64,000 bases of DNA from Polynucleobacter sp. MWH-Spelu-300-X4 (GTDB lineage: Bacteria; Pseudomonadota; Gammaproteobacteria; Burkholderiales; Burkholderiaceae), in assembly GCF_018687515.1 (NCBI RefSeq), contig NZ_CP061294.1, positions 62,001 to 126,000 on the forward strand, in the 5' to 3' direction. The notes under the pieces were generated by a model, which ran no database searches, was not told where the DNA came from, and was given only the letters and a program-made list of their open reading frames with translations. The translations under genes and the position numbers were made by a program. Below, piece by piece: positions 31,801 through 42,170 of this stretch. The stretch's first letter is position 1; every line of letters starts with the position of its first letter.

Positions 31801-33608
31801 AACAAGTGGCCTCTGGTCGTTTTGGTGTAACTGCTGAGTACTTAACATCTGCTGATCAAATTCAGATCAAGATGGCTCAGGGCGCTAAGCCAGGTGAAGG
31901 TGGTCAGTTGCCGGGCTCTAAGGTGTCTGATTACATCGGTAAGTTGCGTTATTCAGTACCTGGTGTTGGTTTGATTTCTCCTCCGCCACACCACGACATT
32001 TACTCTATTGAAGATTTGGCGCAGTTGATTCATGACTTGAAGAACGTTAATAGCCAAGCTGATATTTCAGTGAAGCTCGTGTCTGAAGTGGGTGTGGGTA
32101 CAGTTGCTGCTGGTGTTGCTAAAGCCAAGGCTGATCATGTGGTGATCGCTGGTCATGACGGTGGTACAGGTGCATCACCATTATCATCTATTAAACATGC
32201 TGGTAGCCCATGGGAATTAGGTCTTGCTGAAACTCAGCAAACATTGGTTCTGAATGGTTTACGTAGCCGTATTCGTGTTCAAGCAGACGGTCAAATGAAG
32301 ACTGGTCGTGACGTGGTCATTGGCGCGTTATTGGGCGCCGATGAATTTGGTTTTGCGACAGCACCATTGGTTGTTGAGGGTTGCATCATGATGCGTAAGT
32401 GTCACCTCAATACATGTCCTGTAGGTGTTGCGACACAAGACCCAGAATTACGTAAAAAATTCTCTGGTAAACCTGAACATGTTGTGAATTTCTTCTTCTT
32501 TATCGCTGAAGAGGCTCGCGAGATCATGGCTCAATTAGGTATCAGAACGTTTGATGAGCTAATTGGTAGAACAGAGTTCTTGGATACGAAGAAGAGCATT
32601 GAGCATTGGAAGGCTCGTGGTTTAGATTTCACGAAGATTTTCCAATCTCCGAATGTTGAAGCGAATGTACCTCGTTTCCAAGTAGAAACTCAAGATCACG
32701 GTTTGGCAACAGCGCTTGACCATACATTGATTGAAAAATCTAAAGTGGCCCTTGAAAAAGGCGAGCGCGTATCGTTTATTCAACCAATTAAGAACGTGAA
32801 CCGTACGGCTGGTGCGATGTTGTCTGGTGAAGTGGCTAAGCGTTATGGTCATGAAGGTTTGCCTGAAGACACCATTCATATTCAGTTAAACGGTACAGCA
32901 GGTCAAAGTTTTGCCGCTTTCTTAGCGCATGGCGTAACAATGGACTTGGTTGGTGACGGTAACGACTATGTTGGTAAAGGCCTTTCTGGTGGTCGCGTGA
33001 TTGTTCGCGCTCCGCATGAATTCCGTGGCGATACTGCGCAAAACATCATTGTGGGCAACACAGTTCTTTATGGTGCTATCGGTGGTGAAGCATTCTTTAA
33101 CGGTGTGGCTGGTGAGCGTTTTGCTGTGCGTAACTCTGGTGCGATTGCTGTTGTTGAAGGCACCGGCGACCATGGTTGTGAATACATGACTGGTGGCACA
33201 GTAGTTGCGCTTGGTTTGACAGGTCGTAACTTCGCTGCTGGTATGAGTGGTGGTGTTGCATATGTTTATGACGAAGATGGTTTATTTGCTAAACGTTGCA
33301 ATACATCTATGGCAACTTTAGAGCCAGTTTTGACTCAAGCAGAACAGCAAGCTAAGTTACCCAAGTCTGAATGGCATGCACCGGTGAATGTTAAAGAAGG
33401 TGGTGAGCGCTTGGCAGACGAAGTTATTTTGAAAAACTTGGTTGAGCGTCATTTCAAACACACTGGTTCAGAGCGTGCAAAAGCAATTTTGGCGAATTGG
33501 GATCAATCGCGCGCACGTTTTGTCAAAGTATTCCCTACTGAATACAGACGAGCTTTGGGTGAGCTTTGGGAGAAATCTCAAGGTAACAAACAAGCCGCTT
33601 CTGTTTAA
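28860..33608 (+). CDS. gltB: Glutamate synthase (NADPH) large subunit
   Basis: GltB transfers the amide of glutamine to 2-oxoglutarate. From the GTG at 28860 (AGGGA ribosome binding site at 28848-28852, 7 nt away) it has 1582 residues. A 23-residue propeptide precedes the class II amidotransferase Cys24 (HDACGVGF). Then come the central domain, the FMN-binding synthase domain ([44 protein letters not shown]), the 3Fe-4S cysteines in [12 protein letters not shown] (near 1180) and the beta-helical C-terminal domain. The frame extends upstream to 28779 but that point overlaps the promoter. Confidence 0.97.
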   Translation: MTTSPSLRPAAQGLYDPINEHDACGVGFVAHIKGKKSHDIVTQGLKILENIDHRGAVGADPLMGDGAGILIQIPDQFYREEMAKQGVTLPPAGEYGVGMVFMPKESASRLACEQELERTVRIEGQVVLGWRDVPVDINMPMSPTVRKTEPVIRQIFIGRGRDIMTTDALERKLYVIRKTGSHAIQALQLQHGKEYFVTSMSARTVVYKGLLLANQVGAYYEDLKDPRVVSALALVHQRFSTNTFPAWELAHPYRMIAHNGEINTVKGNVNWINARTGAISSPVLGDDLQKLWPLIYPGQSDTASFDNCLELLVMAGYPMAHAMMMMIPEAWEQHTLMDDNRRAFYEYHAAMMEPWDGPAAIAFTDGRQIGATLDRNGLRPARYYVTDDDLVIMASEAGVLTFPENKIVKKWRLQPGKMFLIDMEQGRIIDDIELKDSLAKAKPYKSWIDAVRIKLDEIDVTSADVKAEAEKARPAVSLLDRQQAFGYTQEDLKFLMAPMAQSGEEAIGSMGNDSPLAVLSNKNKTLYNYFKQLFAQVTNPPIDPIRENMVMSLVSFIGPKPNLLDTNNINPPMRLEVAQPVLDFDDIAKIRHIEHYTGGKFRSYELDICYPAAWGKEGVEARLASLCAEAVDAVKSGYNILIVSDRQVAADHVAIPALLATSAIHQHLVEKGLRTSTGLVVETGSARETHHFALLAGYGAEAVHPYLAMETLVDMAKGLSGDLSAEKVVKNFTKAVGKGLQKVMSKMGISTYMSYTGAQIFEAIGLSKDLIDKYFKGTASNVGGIGVFEVAEEALKIHSLAFSADPTLTNMLDAGGEYAFRIRGEDHMWTPDSIAKLQHSTRQGPEKGGYQTYKEYANIINDQSKRHMTLRGLFEFKIDPSKAIPLDEVESAKEIVKRFATGAMSLGSISTEAHATLAIAMNRIGGKSNTGEGGEDNKRYRNELKGIAIKKGETLSSIIGEDIIQANIPLNEGDSLRSKIKQVASGRFGVTAEYLTSADQIQIKMAQGAKPGEGGQLPGSKVSDYIGKLRYSVPGVGLISPPPHHDIYSIEDLAQLIHDLKNVNSQADISVKLVSEVGVGTVAAGVAKAKADHVVIAGHDGGTGASPLSSIKHAGSPWELGLAETQQTLVLNGLRSRIRVQADGQMKTGRDVVIGALLGADEFGFATAPLVVEGCIMMRKCHLNTCPVGVATQDPELRKKFSGKPEHVVNFFFFIAEEAREIMAQLGIRTFDELIGRTEFLDTKKSIEHWKARGLDFTKIFQSPNVEANVPRFQVETQDHGLATALDHTLIEKSKVALEKGERVSFIQPIKNVNRTAGAMLSGEVAKRYGHEGLPEDTIHIQLNGTAGQSFAAFLAHGVTMDLVGDGNDYVGKGLSGGRVIVRAPHEFRGDTAQNIIVGNTVLYGAIGGEAFFNGVAGERFAVRNSGAIAVVEGTGDHGCEYMTGGTVVALGLTGRNFAAGMSGGVAYVYDEDGLFAKRCNTSMATLEPVLTQAEQQAKLPKSEWHAPVNVKEGGERLADEVILKNLVERHFKHTGSERAKAILANWDQSRARFVKVFPTEYRRALGELWEKSQGNKQAASV

Positions 33609-33640
33609 AACATATAGGTAAAAAGAATAAAGGATTAGCT

Positions 33641-35104
33641 ATGGGTAAGGTTACTGGATTCATGGAATTTGAGCGCCTCAGCGAGCATTACGAGGAGCCT
33701 AAGAAACGCGTTAAGCACTACAAAGAATTTGTGATGGCTTTAACGGATGATGAAGCCAAGATTCAGGGCGCGCGTTGTATGGACTGCGGCATTCCATTTT
33801 GTAATAACGGTTGTCCGGTTAACAACATCATTCCTGACTTCAATGACTTGGTTTACAACCAAGACTGGCAGCAGGCGATGGAAGTATTGCATTCAACTAA
33901 TAACTTCCCTGAATTTACAGGGCGCATTTGTCCAGCGCCATGTGAAGCTGCTTGTACATTAGGTATTCATGAACTACCTGTGGGTATCAAATCAATTGAA
34001 CATGCAATTATTGATAAGGCATGGACAAATGGTTGGGTAAAACCACAAGTGCCAAGTAAAAAGACTGGCAAGAAAGTGGCGATTGTAGGTGCGGGTCCTG
34101 CTGGTATGGCAGCTGCGCAACAATTGGCACGTGCTGGTCACGATGTCACTCTATTTGAGAAAAATGATCGTGTTGGTGGTTTATTACGTTACGGTATTCC
34201 TGACTTCAAAATGGAGAAGGGTTTAATTGATCGTCGCGTTGAGCAAATGAAGGCTGAAGGCGTCAAATTTGAAACAGGTGTATTTGTTGGTAAAGATGCC
34301 TTGGATTCTTACATTAAGAATTACTCTAAAAAGACAGTAAGCCCTGAGCAACTTCAAAAAGATTTTGATGCGGTTGTTATTACGGGTGGTGCAGAGCAAC
34401 CACGTGACTTACCAGTGCCTGGACGTGAATTAAGTGGTGTTCATTATGCATTAGAGTTCTTGATTCCTCAGAATAAAGAAGTTGCTGGTGACAATAAGAA
34501 TGAAATTCGCGCAGATGGTAAACATGTCGTGGTAATTGGTGGTGGCGATACAGGTTCAGACTGTGTTGGTACATCAAATCGTCATGGTGCCGCATCTGTT
34601 GCGCAGTTTGAATTAATGCCTCAGCCGCCTGAGCAAGAGAACAAACCATTGGTTTGGCCATATTGGCCAACTAAGTTGCGTACATCTACTTCACATGATG
34701 AAGGTTGTGAGCGTGACTGGTCAGTTGCCACAAAGCGTTTTGAAGGTAAAAACGGCAAGGTTGAGAAATTGATTGCTGTTCGTCTTGAATGGAAAGACGG
34801 CAAAATGCAAGAGATTGCTGGCAGTGAGTTTGAAATGAAGGCGGACCTTGTGCTTTTAGCGATGGGCTTCGTTTCTCCAGCGCAACAAGTTCTAGACGCT
34901 TTCGGTGTGGAAAAAGATAACCGTGGCAATGCTAAAGCTGGCACGGAAGGTAATAAAGCTTATTACACCAATGTGCCTAAAGTATTTGCCGCTGGCGATA
35001 TGCGTCGTGGCCAGTCTTTGGTTGTTTGGGCTATTCGTGAGGGTCGTCAATGCGCGCGTTCCGTTGACGAGTTCTTAATGGGTAGCAGCGTATTGCCTCG
35101 TTAA
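33641..35104 (+). CDS. gltD: Glutamate synthase (NADPH) small subunit
   Basis: GltD takes electrons from NADPH through FAD and 4Fe-4S clusters to GltB. The 487-residue protein has N-terminal cluster cysteines ([17 protein letters not shown] near 46; [10 protein letters not shown] near 98), an FAD Rossmann fold ([19 protein letters not shown] near 148), an NADPH fold ([11 protein letters not shown] near 300) and the [15 protein letters not shown]-terminal FAD motif. It follows gltB by 32 nt with an AAAGGATTAG ribosome binding site. Confidence 0.97.
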   Translation: MGKVTGFMEFERLSEHYEEPKKRVKHYKEFVMALTDDEAKIQGARCMDCGIPFCNNGCPVNNIIPDFNDLVYNQDWQQAMEVLHSTNNFPEFTGRICPAPCEAACTLGIHELPVGIKSIEHAIIDKAWTNGWVKPQVPSKKTGKKVAIVGAGPAGMAAAQQLARAGHDVTLFEKNDRVGGLLRYGIPDFKMEKGLIDRRVEQMKAEGVKFETGVFVGKDALDSYIKNYSKKTVSPEQLQKDFDAVVITGGAEQPRDLPVPGRELSGVHYALEFLIPQNKEVAGDNKNEIRADGKHVVVIGGGDTGSDCVGTSNRHGAASVAQFELMPQPPEQENKPLVWPYWPTKLRTSTSHDEGCERDWSVATKRFEGKNGKVEKLIAVRLEWKDGKMQEIAGSEFEMKADLVLLAMGFVSPAQQVLDAFGVEKDNRGNAKAGTEGNKAYYTNVPKVFAAGDMRRGQSLVVWAIREGRQCARSVDEFLMGSSVLPR

Positions 35105-35141
35105 TACCCCCATATTTCTAAGACATTGATACACTGCCACT

Positions 35142-35996
35142 ATGAGTTCAATAGAAAACATAGTGGCAGGTTCATTTAAAGACGTGAATCAAACAGCTTC
35201 CATCGTATCTCTAAAAGATGTTGACTTCTCCTATGCTCCTGGAGAGCGTACGATTTTGTCCGGCTTAAATATGGAGTTTCCGCGAGGCAAGGTTGTTGCT
35301 GTTATGGGAGGCTCCGGCTGTGGCAAGACCACTATCTTGCGCTTAATTGGCGGTCAGGTGAATGCTCAAAAAGGACAAGTTCTTTTTGAGGGTCAAGATG
35401 TGGGCGCAATGGCCAATCAAGAATTGATGGCAATTCGTAGACGCATGGGGATGTTGTTTCAGTTCGGCGCACTTTTCACAGATATGAGTGTTTTTGAAAA
35501 TGTGGCGTTTCCATTAAGAGAACACACCCATCTTTCTGAAGAAGTTTTACGTGATTTAGTTTTAATGAAACTTAACGCGGTCGGTTTGCGTGGTGCAAGA
35601 GATTTGATGCCTTCTCAAATATCAGGAGGTATGGCAAGACGCGTGGCTCTAGCTAGAGCGATTGCTTTAGATCCACCGTTAATTATGTACGATGAGCCAT
35701 TTGCCGGTTTAGACCCTATCTCATTGGGTATTACAGCTAGACTTATCAAAGATATGAATCAGGCTTTGGGCGCCACTAGTATTTTGGTGACCCATGACAT
35801 TCCAGAAACATTTGAAATTGCTGATTATGTTTATTTCATTGCTAATGGAAAAATTGCTGCAGAGGGAACGCCTGCTGATTTAGAAGCTTCCTCTGATCCA
35901 TTCGTAAAACAGTTTGTTTCAGCAAACCCTGATGGGCCAGTGCCATTCCATTACCCAGGGGCTTCTTTGTCAGAAGATTTCGGGGGTCGCGTATGA
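35142..35996 (+). CDS. mlaF: Mla phospholipid transport ATPase MlaF
   Basis: MlaF is the ATPase of the MlaFEDB complex that moves phospholipids between inner and outer membranes to keep outer-membrane asymmetry. The 284-residue protein has Walker A GGSGCGKTT (near 56), the ABC signature ISGGMARRVALARA (near 159), Walker B IMYDEPFAGLD and the switch histidine in ILVTHDIPE. The C-terminal FHYPGA tail resembles that of other MlaF proteins. It overlaps mlaE by 4 nt and opens the mla operon 37 nt after gltD. Confidence 0.95.
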   Translation: MSSIENIVAGSFKDVNQTASIVSLKDVDFSYAPGERTILSGLNMEFPRGKVVAVMGGSGCGKTTILRLIGGQVNAQKGQVLFEGQDVGAMANQELMAIRRRMGMLFQFGALFTDMSVFENVAFPLREHTHLSEEVLRDLVLMKLNAVGLRGARDLMPSQISGGMARRVALARAIALDPPLIMYDEPFAGLDPISLGITARLIKDMNQALGATSILVTHDIPETFEIADYVYFIANGKIAAEGTPADLEASSDPFVKQFVSANPDGPVPFHYPGASLSEDFGGRV

Positions 35997-36781
35997 ATCT
36001 AGTGATCAATACGTTAGCGGGCTTAGGCGCTTTTGTCCGAGGAAATCTTACTGGTTTAGGTTATGCCACACGCATGTTCTTGACGATTATGCGCCGCTCG
36101 GTATTTTTATTAAAGCGCATACGCTTAGTAACAGATCAAGTTCATTTTGTTGGCAATTACTCTTTTGTGATTATTGCCGTGTCAGGTTTATTCGTAGGTT
36201 TTGTTTTGGGCTTGCAAGGTTATTACACCTTGAATCGTTATGGCTCGGAGCAAGCATTAGGTTTATTGGTGGCACTTTCTCTCACAAGAGAATTAGGTCC
36301 TGTTGTAACGGCACTTTTATTTGCCGGACGTGCAGGCACATCATTAACAGCAGAAATTGGCTTGATGAAAGCTGGTGAGCAGTTAAGCGCTATGGAAATG
36401 ATGGCAGTCGACCCATTAACGCGTGTTATTGCTCCAAGGCTTTGGGCAGGCATTATCGCTATGCCAGTATTGGCTGCAATCTTTAGCGCGGTAGGCATCA
36501 TGGGTGGTTATTTGGTGGGCGTTCCCTTGATTGGTGTTGATGATGGGGCGTTTTGGTCACAAATGCAGGCTGGTGTTGATGTCATGAAAGATATCGGTAA
36601 CGGTGTTGTAAAGAGTATGGTGTTTGGGGTGGCGGTGACATTCATAGCCTTGTATCAAGGGTATGAGGCGAAGCCAACTCCAGAGGGGGTTGCTAGAGCA
36701 ACTACCAGAACTGTTGTTATTGCTTCATTAGCAGTTTTAGCATTAGATTTCCTTTTAACTGCAGTGATGTTCTCAAACTGA
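35993..36781 (+). CDS. mlaE: Mla phospholipid transport permease MlaE
   Basis: The 262-residue MlaE/YrbE-family permease has about five hydrophobic helices and the family motif SLTRELGPVVTALLFAGRAGT near residue 96, followed by EIGLMKAGEQLSAMEMMAVDP. It forms the membrane core of MlaFEDB. Start ATG overlaps the mlaF stop. There is an N-terminal extension with an amphipathic interfacial helix as in other MlaE proteins. Confidence 0.95.
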   Translation: MNLVINTLAGLGAFVRGNLTGLGYATRMFLTIMRRSVFLLKRIRLVTDQVHFVGNYSFVIIAVSGLFVGFVLGLQGYYTLNRYGSEQALGLLVALSLTRELGPVVTALLFAGRAGTSLTAEIGLMKAGEQLSAMEMMAVDPLTRVIAPRLWAGIIAMPVLAAIFSAVGIMGGYLVGVPLIGVDDGAFWSQMQAGVDVMKDIGNGVVKSMVFGVAVTFIALYQGYEAKPTPEGVARATTRTVVIASLAVLALDFLLTAVMFSN

Positions 36782-36808
36782 TAAAGTCTTATAGAATTCA
36801 TAAATAAA

Positions 36809-37288
36809 ATGAAAAAACAATCACTAGATATTTGGGTAGGACTATTGGTGGCCTTGGGGCTTTTAGCCTTATTGTTTCTTGCGCTAAAAGCTGGAAATAT
36901 GAGTGCTTTTACTTTCCAGCCAACCTATCAGGTTAGCGCACGCTTTGACAATATAGGTGGTTTGAAACCAAGAGCGCCAGTTAAGAGTGCTGGGGTGGTA
37001 GTTGGGCGTGTAGCGGAAATTCGTTTTGATGATCAGACATATCAAGCAACTGTGATTATGAATTTGGAAGACCGTTATAAGTTTCCTAAAGACAGTTCAG
37101 CAAAAATTTTGACCTCAGGTTTATTGGGTGAACAATATATCGGTTTGGAAGCTGGCGGTGATATGGATATGATTGCTCAAGGCAGCAAGTTAACTCAAAC
37201 GCAGTCAGCTATTGTTTTAGAAAATTTGATTGGCCAATTTTTATATAACAAGGCATCTGATGGCGCACCATCAGACAAGAGTAAGTAA
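36809..37288 (+). CDS. mlaD: Mla lipid-binding MCE protein MlaD
   Basis: A single MCE-domain protein (159 residues): an N-terminal membrane helix (about 8-28) and an MCE domain (about 39-117, FDNIGGLKPRAPVKSAGVVVGRV). MlaD forms a hexameric ring bound to MlaFEB and passes lipid between MlaC and the permease. The SGLLGEQYIGLEAGG pore-helix region is intact. It is shorter at the C-terminus than E. coli MlaD (183). Confidence 0.94.
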   Translation: MKKQSLDIWVGLLVALGLLALLFLALKAGNMSAFTFQPTYQVSARFDNIGGLKPRAPVKSAGVVVGRVAEIRFDDQTYQATVIMNLEDRYKFPKDSSAKILTSGLLGEQYIGLEAGGDMDMIAQGSKLTQTQSAIVLENLIGQFLYNKASDGAPSDKSK

Positions 37289-37320
37289 AAATAAAGATCA
37301 AATAAATAACATCACAAAAT

Positions 37321-38046
37321 ATGAAATCATTGATACATCACTTATATAAGGCAATCATCCTTGTGATGGTGGTGATGCTTGGGGCATGTGCTACGACGCA
37401 GCAGAATGAGCGCGTGGCGCGTATTGACCCTTTGGAACCAATGAATCGGGCCGTATTCACCTTTAATGAAAATTTAGACCAATACCTTGTTAAGCCTGCT
37501 GCTGAGGCTTATAAATTTGTTATGCCAGATGCTGTTCGTAGGGGCGTCACTAATTTCTTTAGCAATATTGGCGATATTTTTGTTGCAGCTAATAACTTGT
37601 TGCAAGGAAAGCCAAAGGAAGCAACCAGTGATATTGGTCGCTTCTTAGTGAACTCTACTATCGGTATTTTGGGTCTTTTTGATGTTGCTACTGATATAGG
37701 TCTAGATAAGCATGCCGAAGATTTCGGTCAAACCATGGGTGTTTGGGGTGTGTCGGATGGTCCTTATGTGGTTTTGCCATTTTTTGGCCCGAGCACGGCG
37801 AGAGATACAGTTGGTTTAGCGGTTGATTTGAAGACAGACTTTGTTCTTAATACCAATCAGTTAAATTCAGACGAGAAGCTTGGTGTGACGGCTTTAAGGG
37901 TTTTAGATCGCCGCGCCAACTTATTGGATGCTGGCCAGCTACTTGAAGATGCGGCTTTTGATAAATATAGCTTCTTGCGAGATTCTTATTTACAACGTCG
38001 TCGCAACCAGATTTATGACGGTGATCCGCCACCTTTAGGCGATTAA
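37321..38046 (+). CDS. mlaA: Outer-membrane lipoprotein MlaA (VacJ)
   Basis: MlaA forms a donut-like channel in the inner leaflet of the outer membrane and removes misplaced surface phospholipids with porins. The 241-residue product has a lipoprotein signal with lipobox LGAC (Cys near 23) and the family sequences DPLEPMNRAVFTFNENLDQ and VLPFFGPSTARDTVG. Its place inside the mla operon is a betaproteobacterial trait; in E. coli mlaA lies elsewhere. The 32-nt spacer before it is A-rich without a clear ribosome binding site. Confidence 0.95.
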   Translation: MKSLIHHLYKAIILVMVVMLGACATTQQNERVARIDPLEPMNRAVFTFNENLDQYLVKPAAEAYKFVMPDAVRRGVTNFFSNIGDIFVAANNLLQGKPKEATSDIGRFLVNSTIGILGLFDVATDIGLDKHAEDFGQTMGVWGVSDGPYVVLPFFGPSTARDTVGLAVDLKTDFVLNTNQLNSDEKLGVTALRVLDRRANLLDAGQLLEDAAFDKYSFLRDSYLQRRRNQIYDGDPPPLGD

Positions 38047-38117
38047 TCGCTCCAGCTTCGACTTCAGGGCTTAATACCTTACAATTTGGGTATTACATTA
38101 ATTAGTAGAAATAATAT

Positions 38118-38741
38118 ATGCGTAGGCAGCTTTTAAAGACTATTTTGTTTTCTTCATGCGTTTTTTTAAGCATGAGTTCTGCGTTTGCACAAACACCCGA
38201 TACAGCAGATGGTTTGGTGAAATTTGTTGTGGAAGATGTGATGACGACCATCAAGAACGACAAGGCTATTCAATCGGGTGATTTGAGAAAAATTAATGCT
38301 CTAGTAGATCAAAAAATTTTGCCGCACAGTAACTTTCAAAAAACGACTCAATTAGCAATGGGTCGCAATTGGTCGAAAGCGACGCCTGCTCAGCAAGCAT
38401 TAATTACCCAAGAATTTAAAAGTCTTTTAATCCGTATTTACGGTGGCGCTTTAGCTCAAGTTAAAGATCAGAAAATTCAATACAAACCTTCTCGTGCTGC
38501 TGCCGATGATACGGATGTCATTGTTAGAACAGTTGTGATTGGTCGAGGGGACCCTATTCAGTTGGACTATCGTGTTGAAAAAACCGCTAATGGTTGGAAG
38601 GTTTATGACATCAATGTGTTGGGTGCTTGGCTAGTCGAGTCATATCGCAACCAATTTAATGACCAGATCAGCAAAGGCGGGGTTGAGGGTCTGATCCAGT
38701 TTTTGCAACAACGTAATAGTGCTTTGGCAGCCGCAAAATAA
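38118..38741 (+). CDS. mlaC: Periplasmic phospholipid shuttle MlaC
   Basis: MlaC ferries phospholipid between MlaA and MlaD through the periplasm. The 207-residue protein has a signal peptide (cleaved after SAFA, near residue 23) and the Tol-tolerance/ABC auxiliary fold with LVDQKILPHSNFQKTTQLAMGRNW and the GWKVYDINVLGAWLVESYRNQF signature. It is 71 nt after mlaA and 3 nt before mlaB. Confidence 0.95.
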   Translation: MRRQLLKTILFSSCVFLSMSSAFAQTPDTADGLVKFVVEDVMTTIKNDKAIQSGDLRKINALVDQKILPHSNFQKTTQLAMGRNWSKATPAQQALITQEFKSLLIRIYGGALAQVKDQKIQYKPSRAAADDTDVIVRTVVIGRGDPIQLDYRVEKTANGWKVYDINVLGAWLVESYRNQFNDQISKGGVEGLIQFLQQRNSALAAAK

Positions 38742-38744
38742 TTT

Positions 38745-39023
38745 ATGACGGCTATTTATCAACTTCCACGATCCATTGAGCACAACAATGTTGAGGAAGT
38801 ATTAACTCAAGTTGTTAAAGCGCTTTCACCCTTGGCAGCGCAGGAAACTTTAGTTATTGATTGCCAAGCTTTAACGGTCTTTGATTCAAGCGCCTTAAGT
38901 GCATTATTGGCAATCAAGCGACGCGCGTCTGAGAAGACTATTCAAATTCAGATACAGGCTGTGCCTGAGAAATTAGCTAGTTTGGCCAAGGTATATGGCT
39001 TAGCAGAGATAGTGCTTGCATGA
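38745..39023 (+). CDS. mlaB: STAS-domain protein MlaB
   Basis: MlaB is the small cytoplasmic STAS subunit that stabilises MlaF in the complex. The 92-residue product has the STAS core LVIDCQALTVFDSSALSALLAIKRRA (in part), with the conserved Asp-Ser-Ser motif near residue 47. It overlaps the next ABC ATPase gene by 4 nt, so the mla genes and the exporter are on one message. Confidence 0.9.
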   Translation: MTAIYQLPRSIEHNNVEEVLTQVVKALSPLAAQETLVIDCQALTVFDSSALSALLAIKRRASEKTIQIQIQAVPEKLASLAKVYGLAEIVLA

Positions 39024-39763
39024 GTGCCATAGAATTTAAAAACCTACGAAAAGAATACGGCACATTAACGGCTTTAGATGGCGTTAACCTTCAAATAGAA
39101 GAGGGTGAGTTTTTTGGTTTATTGGGCCCCAATGGTGCTGGAAAAACTACACTGATTTCTATTTTGGCGGGATTGTGTCGACCAACTAGCGGTAGTGCCG
39201 AAGTGATGGGGCACGATGTTCAAAAAGAATTTCGCATTGCTAGACGTTTATTAGGTATTGTTCCGCAAGAGTTGGTTTTTGATCCATTTTTTACCGTTAG
39301 AGAAACTTTAACATTTCAGTCTGGATATTTCGGCGTTAAAAATAACGGCGATTGGATTGATGAAGTGCTTTTTAATTTAGGCCTTTCTGATAAAGCCAAT
39401 GAAAATATGCGTGCCTTATCAGGTGGTATGAAGCGTCGTGTTTTGGTGGCGCAAGCTTTAGTTCATCGTCCGCCGGTAATTGTTTTAGATGAGCCAACTG
39501 CTGGTGTGGATGTGGAATTGCGTCAGTCCTTGTGGAAATTCATTGGGCGCCTCAATCAAGAGGGACACACGATTGTTTTGACCACTCATTATCTTGAGGA
39601 AGCGCAGGCTTTGTGTAATCGCATTGCGATTCTGAAAAAAGGACGTGTGGTCGCTTTAGATACCACAGCTAATTTATTAGCACGAGTTAAAAATCCGCAT
39701 GCGGCAGATGGTGATTTGGAAGATGTATTCATGCAAATCATGAATGAGGAGAAAACTTCATGA
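39020..39763 (+). CDS. ABC-2 type exporter ATP-binding protein (YadG-like)
   Basis: A 247-residue ABC ATPase with Walker A GPNGAGKTT (near 35), signature LSGGMKRRVLVAQAL (near 134), Walker B VIVLDEPTAGVD and H-loop LTTHYLEEA. It pairs with the ABC-2 permease encoded next (4-nt overlap), like E. coli YadG-YadH. The substrate is unknown. Overlap with mlaB on one side and linkage to ibaG/murA on the other suggest an envelope role; that is inference from context. Confidence 0.88.
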   Translation: MSAIEFKNLRKEYGTLTALDGVNLQIEEGEFFGLLGPNGAGKTTLISILAGLCRPTSGSAEVMGHDVQKEFRIARRLLGIVPQELVFDPFFTVRETLTFQSGYFGVKNNGDWIDEVLFNLGLSDKANENMRALSGGMKRRVLVAQALVHRPPVIVLDEPTAGVDVELRQSLWKFIGRLNQEGHTIVLTTHYLEEAQALCNRIAILKKGRVVALDTTANLLARVKNPHAADGDLEDVFMQIMNEEKTS

Positions 39764-40542
39764 TGCGCCAAGAATCATTTAGCACGATGAGCAGTTTTTA
39801 CGCGCTTTTTTACAAAGAGGTTAAACGTTTTTGGCGCGTTAGTTTTCAAACGGTAGCAGCACCAGTATTAACAGCGCTTTTATATCTCATGATCTTTGGA
39901 CATGTGCTGGAAGATCATGTGAAGGTTTACAACACCATCAGCTATACCGCTTTCTTGATACCTGGTTTGGTGATGATGAGTATTTTGCAGAACTCTTTTG
40001 CTAATACTTCTTCTTCTTTGATTCAGTCAAAGGTGACGGGTAATCTTATTTTTGTTTTATTGGCGCCACTTTCTCATTTTGAATTTTTCTCCGCATATGT
40101 TTTGGCGGCTATTGTGAGGGGTGTTGTCGTAGGTTCGGGCGTGTTCTTGGCAACCTGCTGGTTTACCAATATGAGTTTCGCTTTTCCTTTGTGGATTATT
40201 GTTTTTGGCTTAATGAGCGCAGCAGTGCTGAGCGCATTGGGTTTGATTGCCGGCATTATTTCTGAAAAATATGATCAGTTAGCCGCATTCCAAAATTTCT
40301 TCATCATGCCTGCAACGATGTTATCTGGTGTTTTCTATTCAATACACTCGTTGCCAGATATTTGGTTAAAGGTGTCGCATTTCAATCCATTCTTTTACAT
40401 GATTGATGGATTTAGATATGGATTCTTTGGTGCTTCAGATGTTTCACCTTGGTGGAGTCTAGCTGTTATTGCTGCGTTCTTTATAGTTGTTGCCGGCATT
40501 GCTATGCGTATGCTTTCAACAGGATATAAGTTGCGTTACTAA
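39760..40542 (+). CDS. ABC-2 type exporter permease (YadH-like)
   Basis: The 260-residue integral membrane protein has six hydrophobic segments and the ABC-2 family sequence FFIMPATMLSGVFYSIHSLPD near residue 180, followed by the HFNPFFYMIDGFRYGFFG stretch typical of YadH/NodJ-type permeases. Its start overlaps the preceding ATPase stop by 4 nt. An alternative ATG (MSSFYALF) 27 nt downstream is possible. Substrate unknown. Confidence 0.88.
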   Translation: MMRQESFSTMSSFYALFYKEVKRFWRVSFQTVAAPVLTALLYLMIFGHVLEDHVKVYNTISYTAFLIPGLVMMSILQNSFANTSSSLIQSKVTGNLIFVLLAPLSHFEFFSAYVLAAIVRGVVVGSGVFLATCWFTNMSFAFPLWIIVFGLMSAAVLSALGLIAGIISEKYDQLAAFQNFFIMPATMLSGVFYSIHSLPDIWLKVSHFNPFFYMIDGFRYGFFGASDVSPWWSLAVIAAFFIVVAGIAMRMLSTGYKLRY

Positions 40543-40609
40543 ACTGAAGACAATCAAAACAAAAAATCAAAAAACTAAACAAGCAAACTAAATACACACA
40601 ATACTGACT

Positions 40610-40852
40610 ATGTTGCCAACACCAGAGCAAATAAAAGAATATATCGCCAATGGGATTGCTTGTTCTCATGTGGAAGTTGAGGGTGATGGACAACACTTTT
40701 TTGCCACGATTGTGAGTGATCAGTTTGAAGGCTTGAGACTCGTGCAAAGGCATCAGAAGGTTTACGCTGCTTTAGGCGACCGCATGAAATCAGAAATACA
40801 TGCTTTGTCATTTAAGGCACTAACGCCAGCGGAATTTGAAGCAGGTAAATAA
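40610..40852 (+). CDS. ibaG: BolA/IbaG family protein
   Basis: An 80-residue BolA-fold protein. Its place before murA and the HVEVEGDGQHFFATIVSDQFEG and LVQRHQKVYAALGDRM segments match IbaG (YrbA), which with monothiol glutaredoxin binds 2Fe-2S and is linked to acid response in E. coli. The 67-nt spacer upstream is almost free of G and has no ribosome binding site. It may be cotranscribed from the mla side. Confidence 0.87.
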   Translation: MLPTPEQIKEYIANGIACSHVEVEGDGQHFFATIVSDQFEGLRLVQRHQKVYAALGDRMKSEIHALSFKALTPAEFEAGK

Positions 40853-40879
40853 CAACAAACAGATAGTTTGGAGCGTTGA

Positions 40880-42163
40880 TTGGATAAGTTACTCATACAA
40901 GGCGGTAAACCACTGAAAGGTGAGATTGCCATTACGGGCGCAAAGAATGCAGCTTTGCCGATTCTTTGCGCTGGCTTGTTGAGTGCCGAGCCTATTACCT
41001 TACATAACCTTCCTGATTTACAGGATGTGCGTACGATTATCAAAATCTTGGCCCAGATGGGATTGAAAGTAACTTTCCCTAACCCGCAAGATCGTTCAGT
41101 AGTTATTTTGGATGGTTCGGATATTCATACGCCGGAAGCCTCTTATGATTTAGTTAAAACCATGCGTGCTTCCATCTTGGTTTTAGGACCGTTGCTGGCG
41201 CGTTTTGGTACAGCTAAAGTTTCTTTGCCGGGTGGTTGCGCTATTGGTGCGCGCCCAGTAGATCAACACATTAAGGGTCTTAAGGCGATGGGTGCTGATA
41301 TCCATATTCAGCATGGTTACATTGAGGCGAAGTTTGGCAAAAATCCAAACGCGCTTGTGGGCGCTCGCATTTTGACAGACATGATTACTGTCACGGGTAC
41401 AGAAAACCTTTTGATGGCGGCTGTATTAGCTGAAGGCGAAACTATTTTAGAAAATGCAGCAAAAGAACCAGAAGTAACGGACTTGGCAGAGTTGTTAGTT
41501 AAGATGGGTGCAGATATCAAAGGTGTTGGTACGGATCGTTTAGTGATCAAGGGTGTGAAGCGCTTACATGGTGCTGAGCACAGCATTATTCCCGATCGTA
41601 TTGAAACTGGTACTTTCTTGTGTGCTGCCGGTGCCATGGGTGAGATTGGTGCGGACTTGATGATTAAGAATGCTCGTCCTGATACCTTAGATATCGTGAT
41701 TGATAAGTTAAAAGAAGCAGGCCTTCGTATTGAAACAGGTCCTGATTGGATTCATGTGCAGATGAATCAACGACCTAAAGCGGTCAGCTTTAAAACTTCA
41801 GAATATCCAGCGTTCCCAACAGATATGCAGGCTCAGTTTATGGCGATGAATGCTGTGGCTACCGGAACATCTCGCGTGACTGAAACCATTTTTGAAAATC
41901 GCTTTATGCATGTTCAAGAATTAAATCGCTTGGGCGCAGAAATTGTGATTGAAGGTAATACGGCCATGACAGAGGGTGTTCCTAATTTGTCAGGTGCTAC
42001 AGTGATGGCTACGGATTTAAGAGCTTCGGCTAGTTTGGTGATTGCAGGCTTAGCGGCTGAAGGTGAGACCTTGGTCGATCGCATTTATCACCTAGACCGG
42101 GGTTACGACCAAATGGAAAAAAAATTAGCGGCAGTAGGCGCTAACATCACTCGCGTGAAATAA
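40880..42163 (+). CDS. murA: UDP-N-acetylglucosamine 1-carboxyvinyltransferase
   Basis: MurA transfers enolpyruvate from PEP to UDP-GlcNAc, the first committed peptidoglycan step. The 427-residue protein has [15 protein letters not shown] near residue 20 and the catalytic cysteine in [15 protein letters not shown] (near residue 119), so it should be fosfomycin-sensitive in principle. The start is TTG at 40880, behind GGAG; no ATG lies nearby. It follows ibaG and precedes hisG by 7 nt. Confidence 0.96.
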   Translation: MDKLLIQGGKPLKGEIAITGAKNAALPILCAGLLSAEPITLHNLPDLQDVRTIIKILAQMGLKVTFPNPQDRSVVILDGSDIHTPEASYDLVKTMRASILVLGPLLARFGTAKVSLPGGCAIGARPVDQHIKGLKAMGADIHIQHGYIEAKFGKNPNALVGARILTDMITVTGTENLLMAAVLAEGETILENAAKEPEVTDLAELLVKMGADIKGVGTDRLVIKGVKRLHGAEHSIIPDRIETGTFLCAAGAMGEIGADLMIKNARPDTLDIVIDKLKEAGLRIETGPDWIHVQMNQRPKAVSFKTSEYPAFPTDMQAQFMAMNAVATGTSRVTETIFENRFMHVQELNRLGAEIVIEGNTAMTEGVPNLSGATVMATDLRASASLVIAGLAAEGETLVDRIYHLDRGYDQMEKKLAAVGANITRVK

Positions 42164-42170
42164 TAGAGCT

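Noticed and set aside
29695-33189. Several 60-105-residue open frames antisense or out of frame in gltB
   Set aside because: They are shadows of a long, strongly conserved gene; no start signals and no recognisable features.
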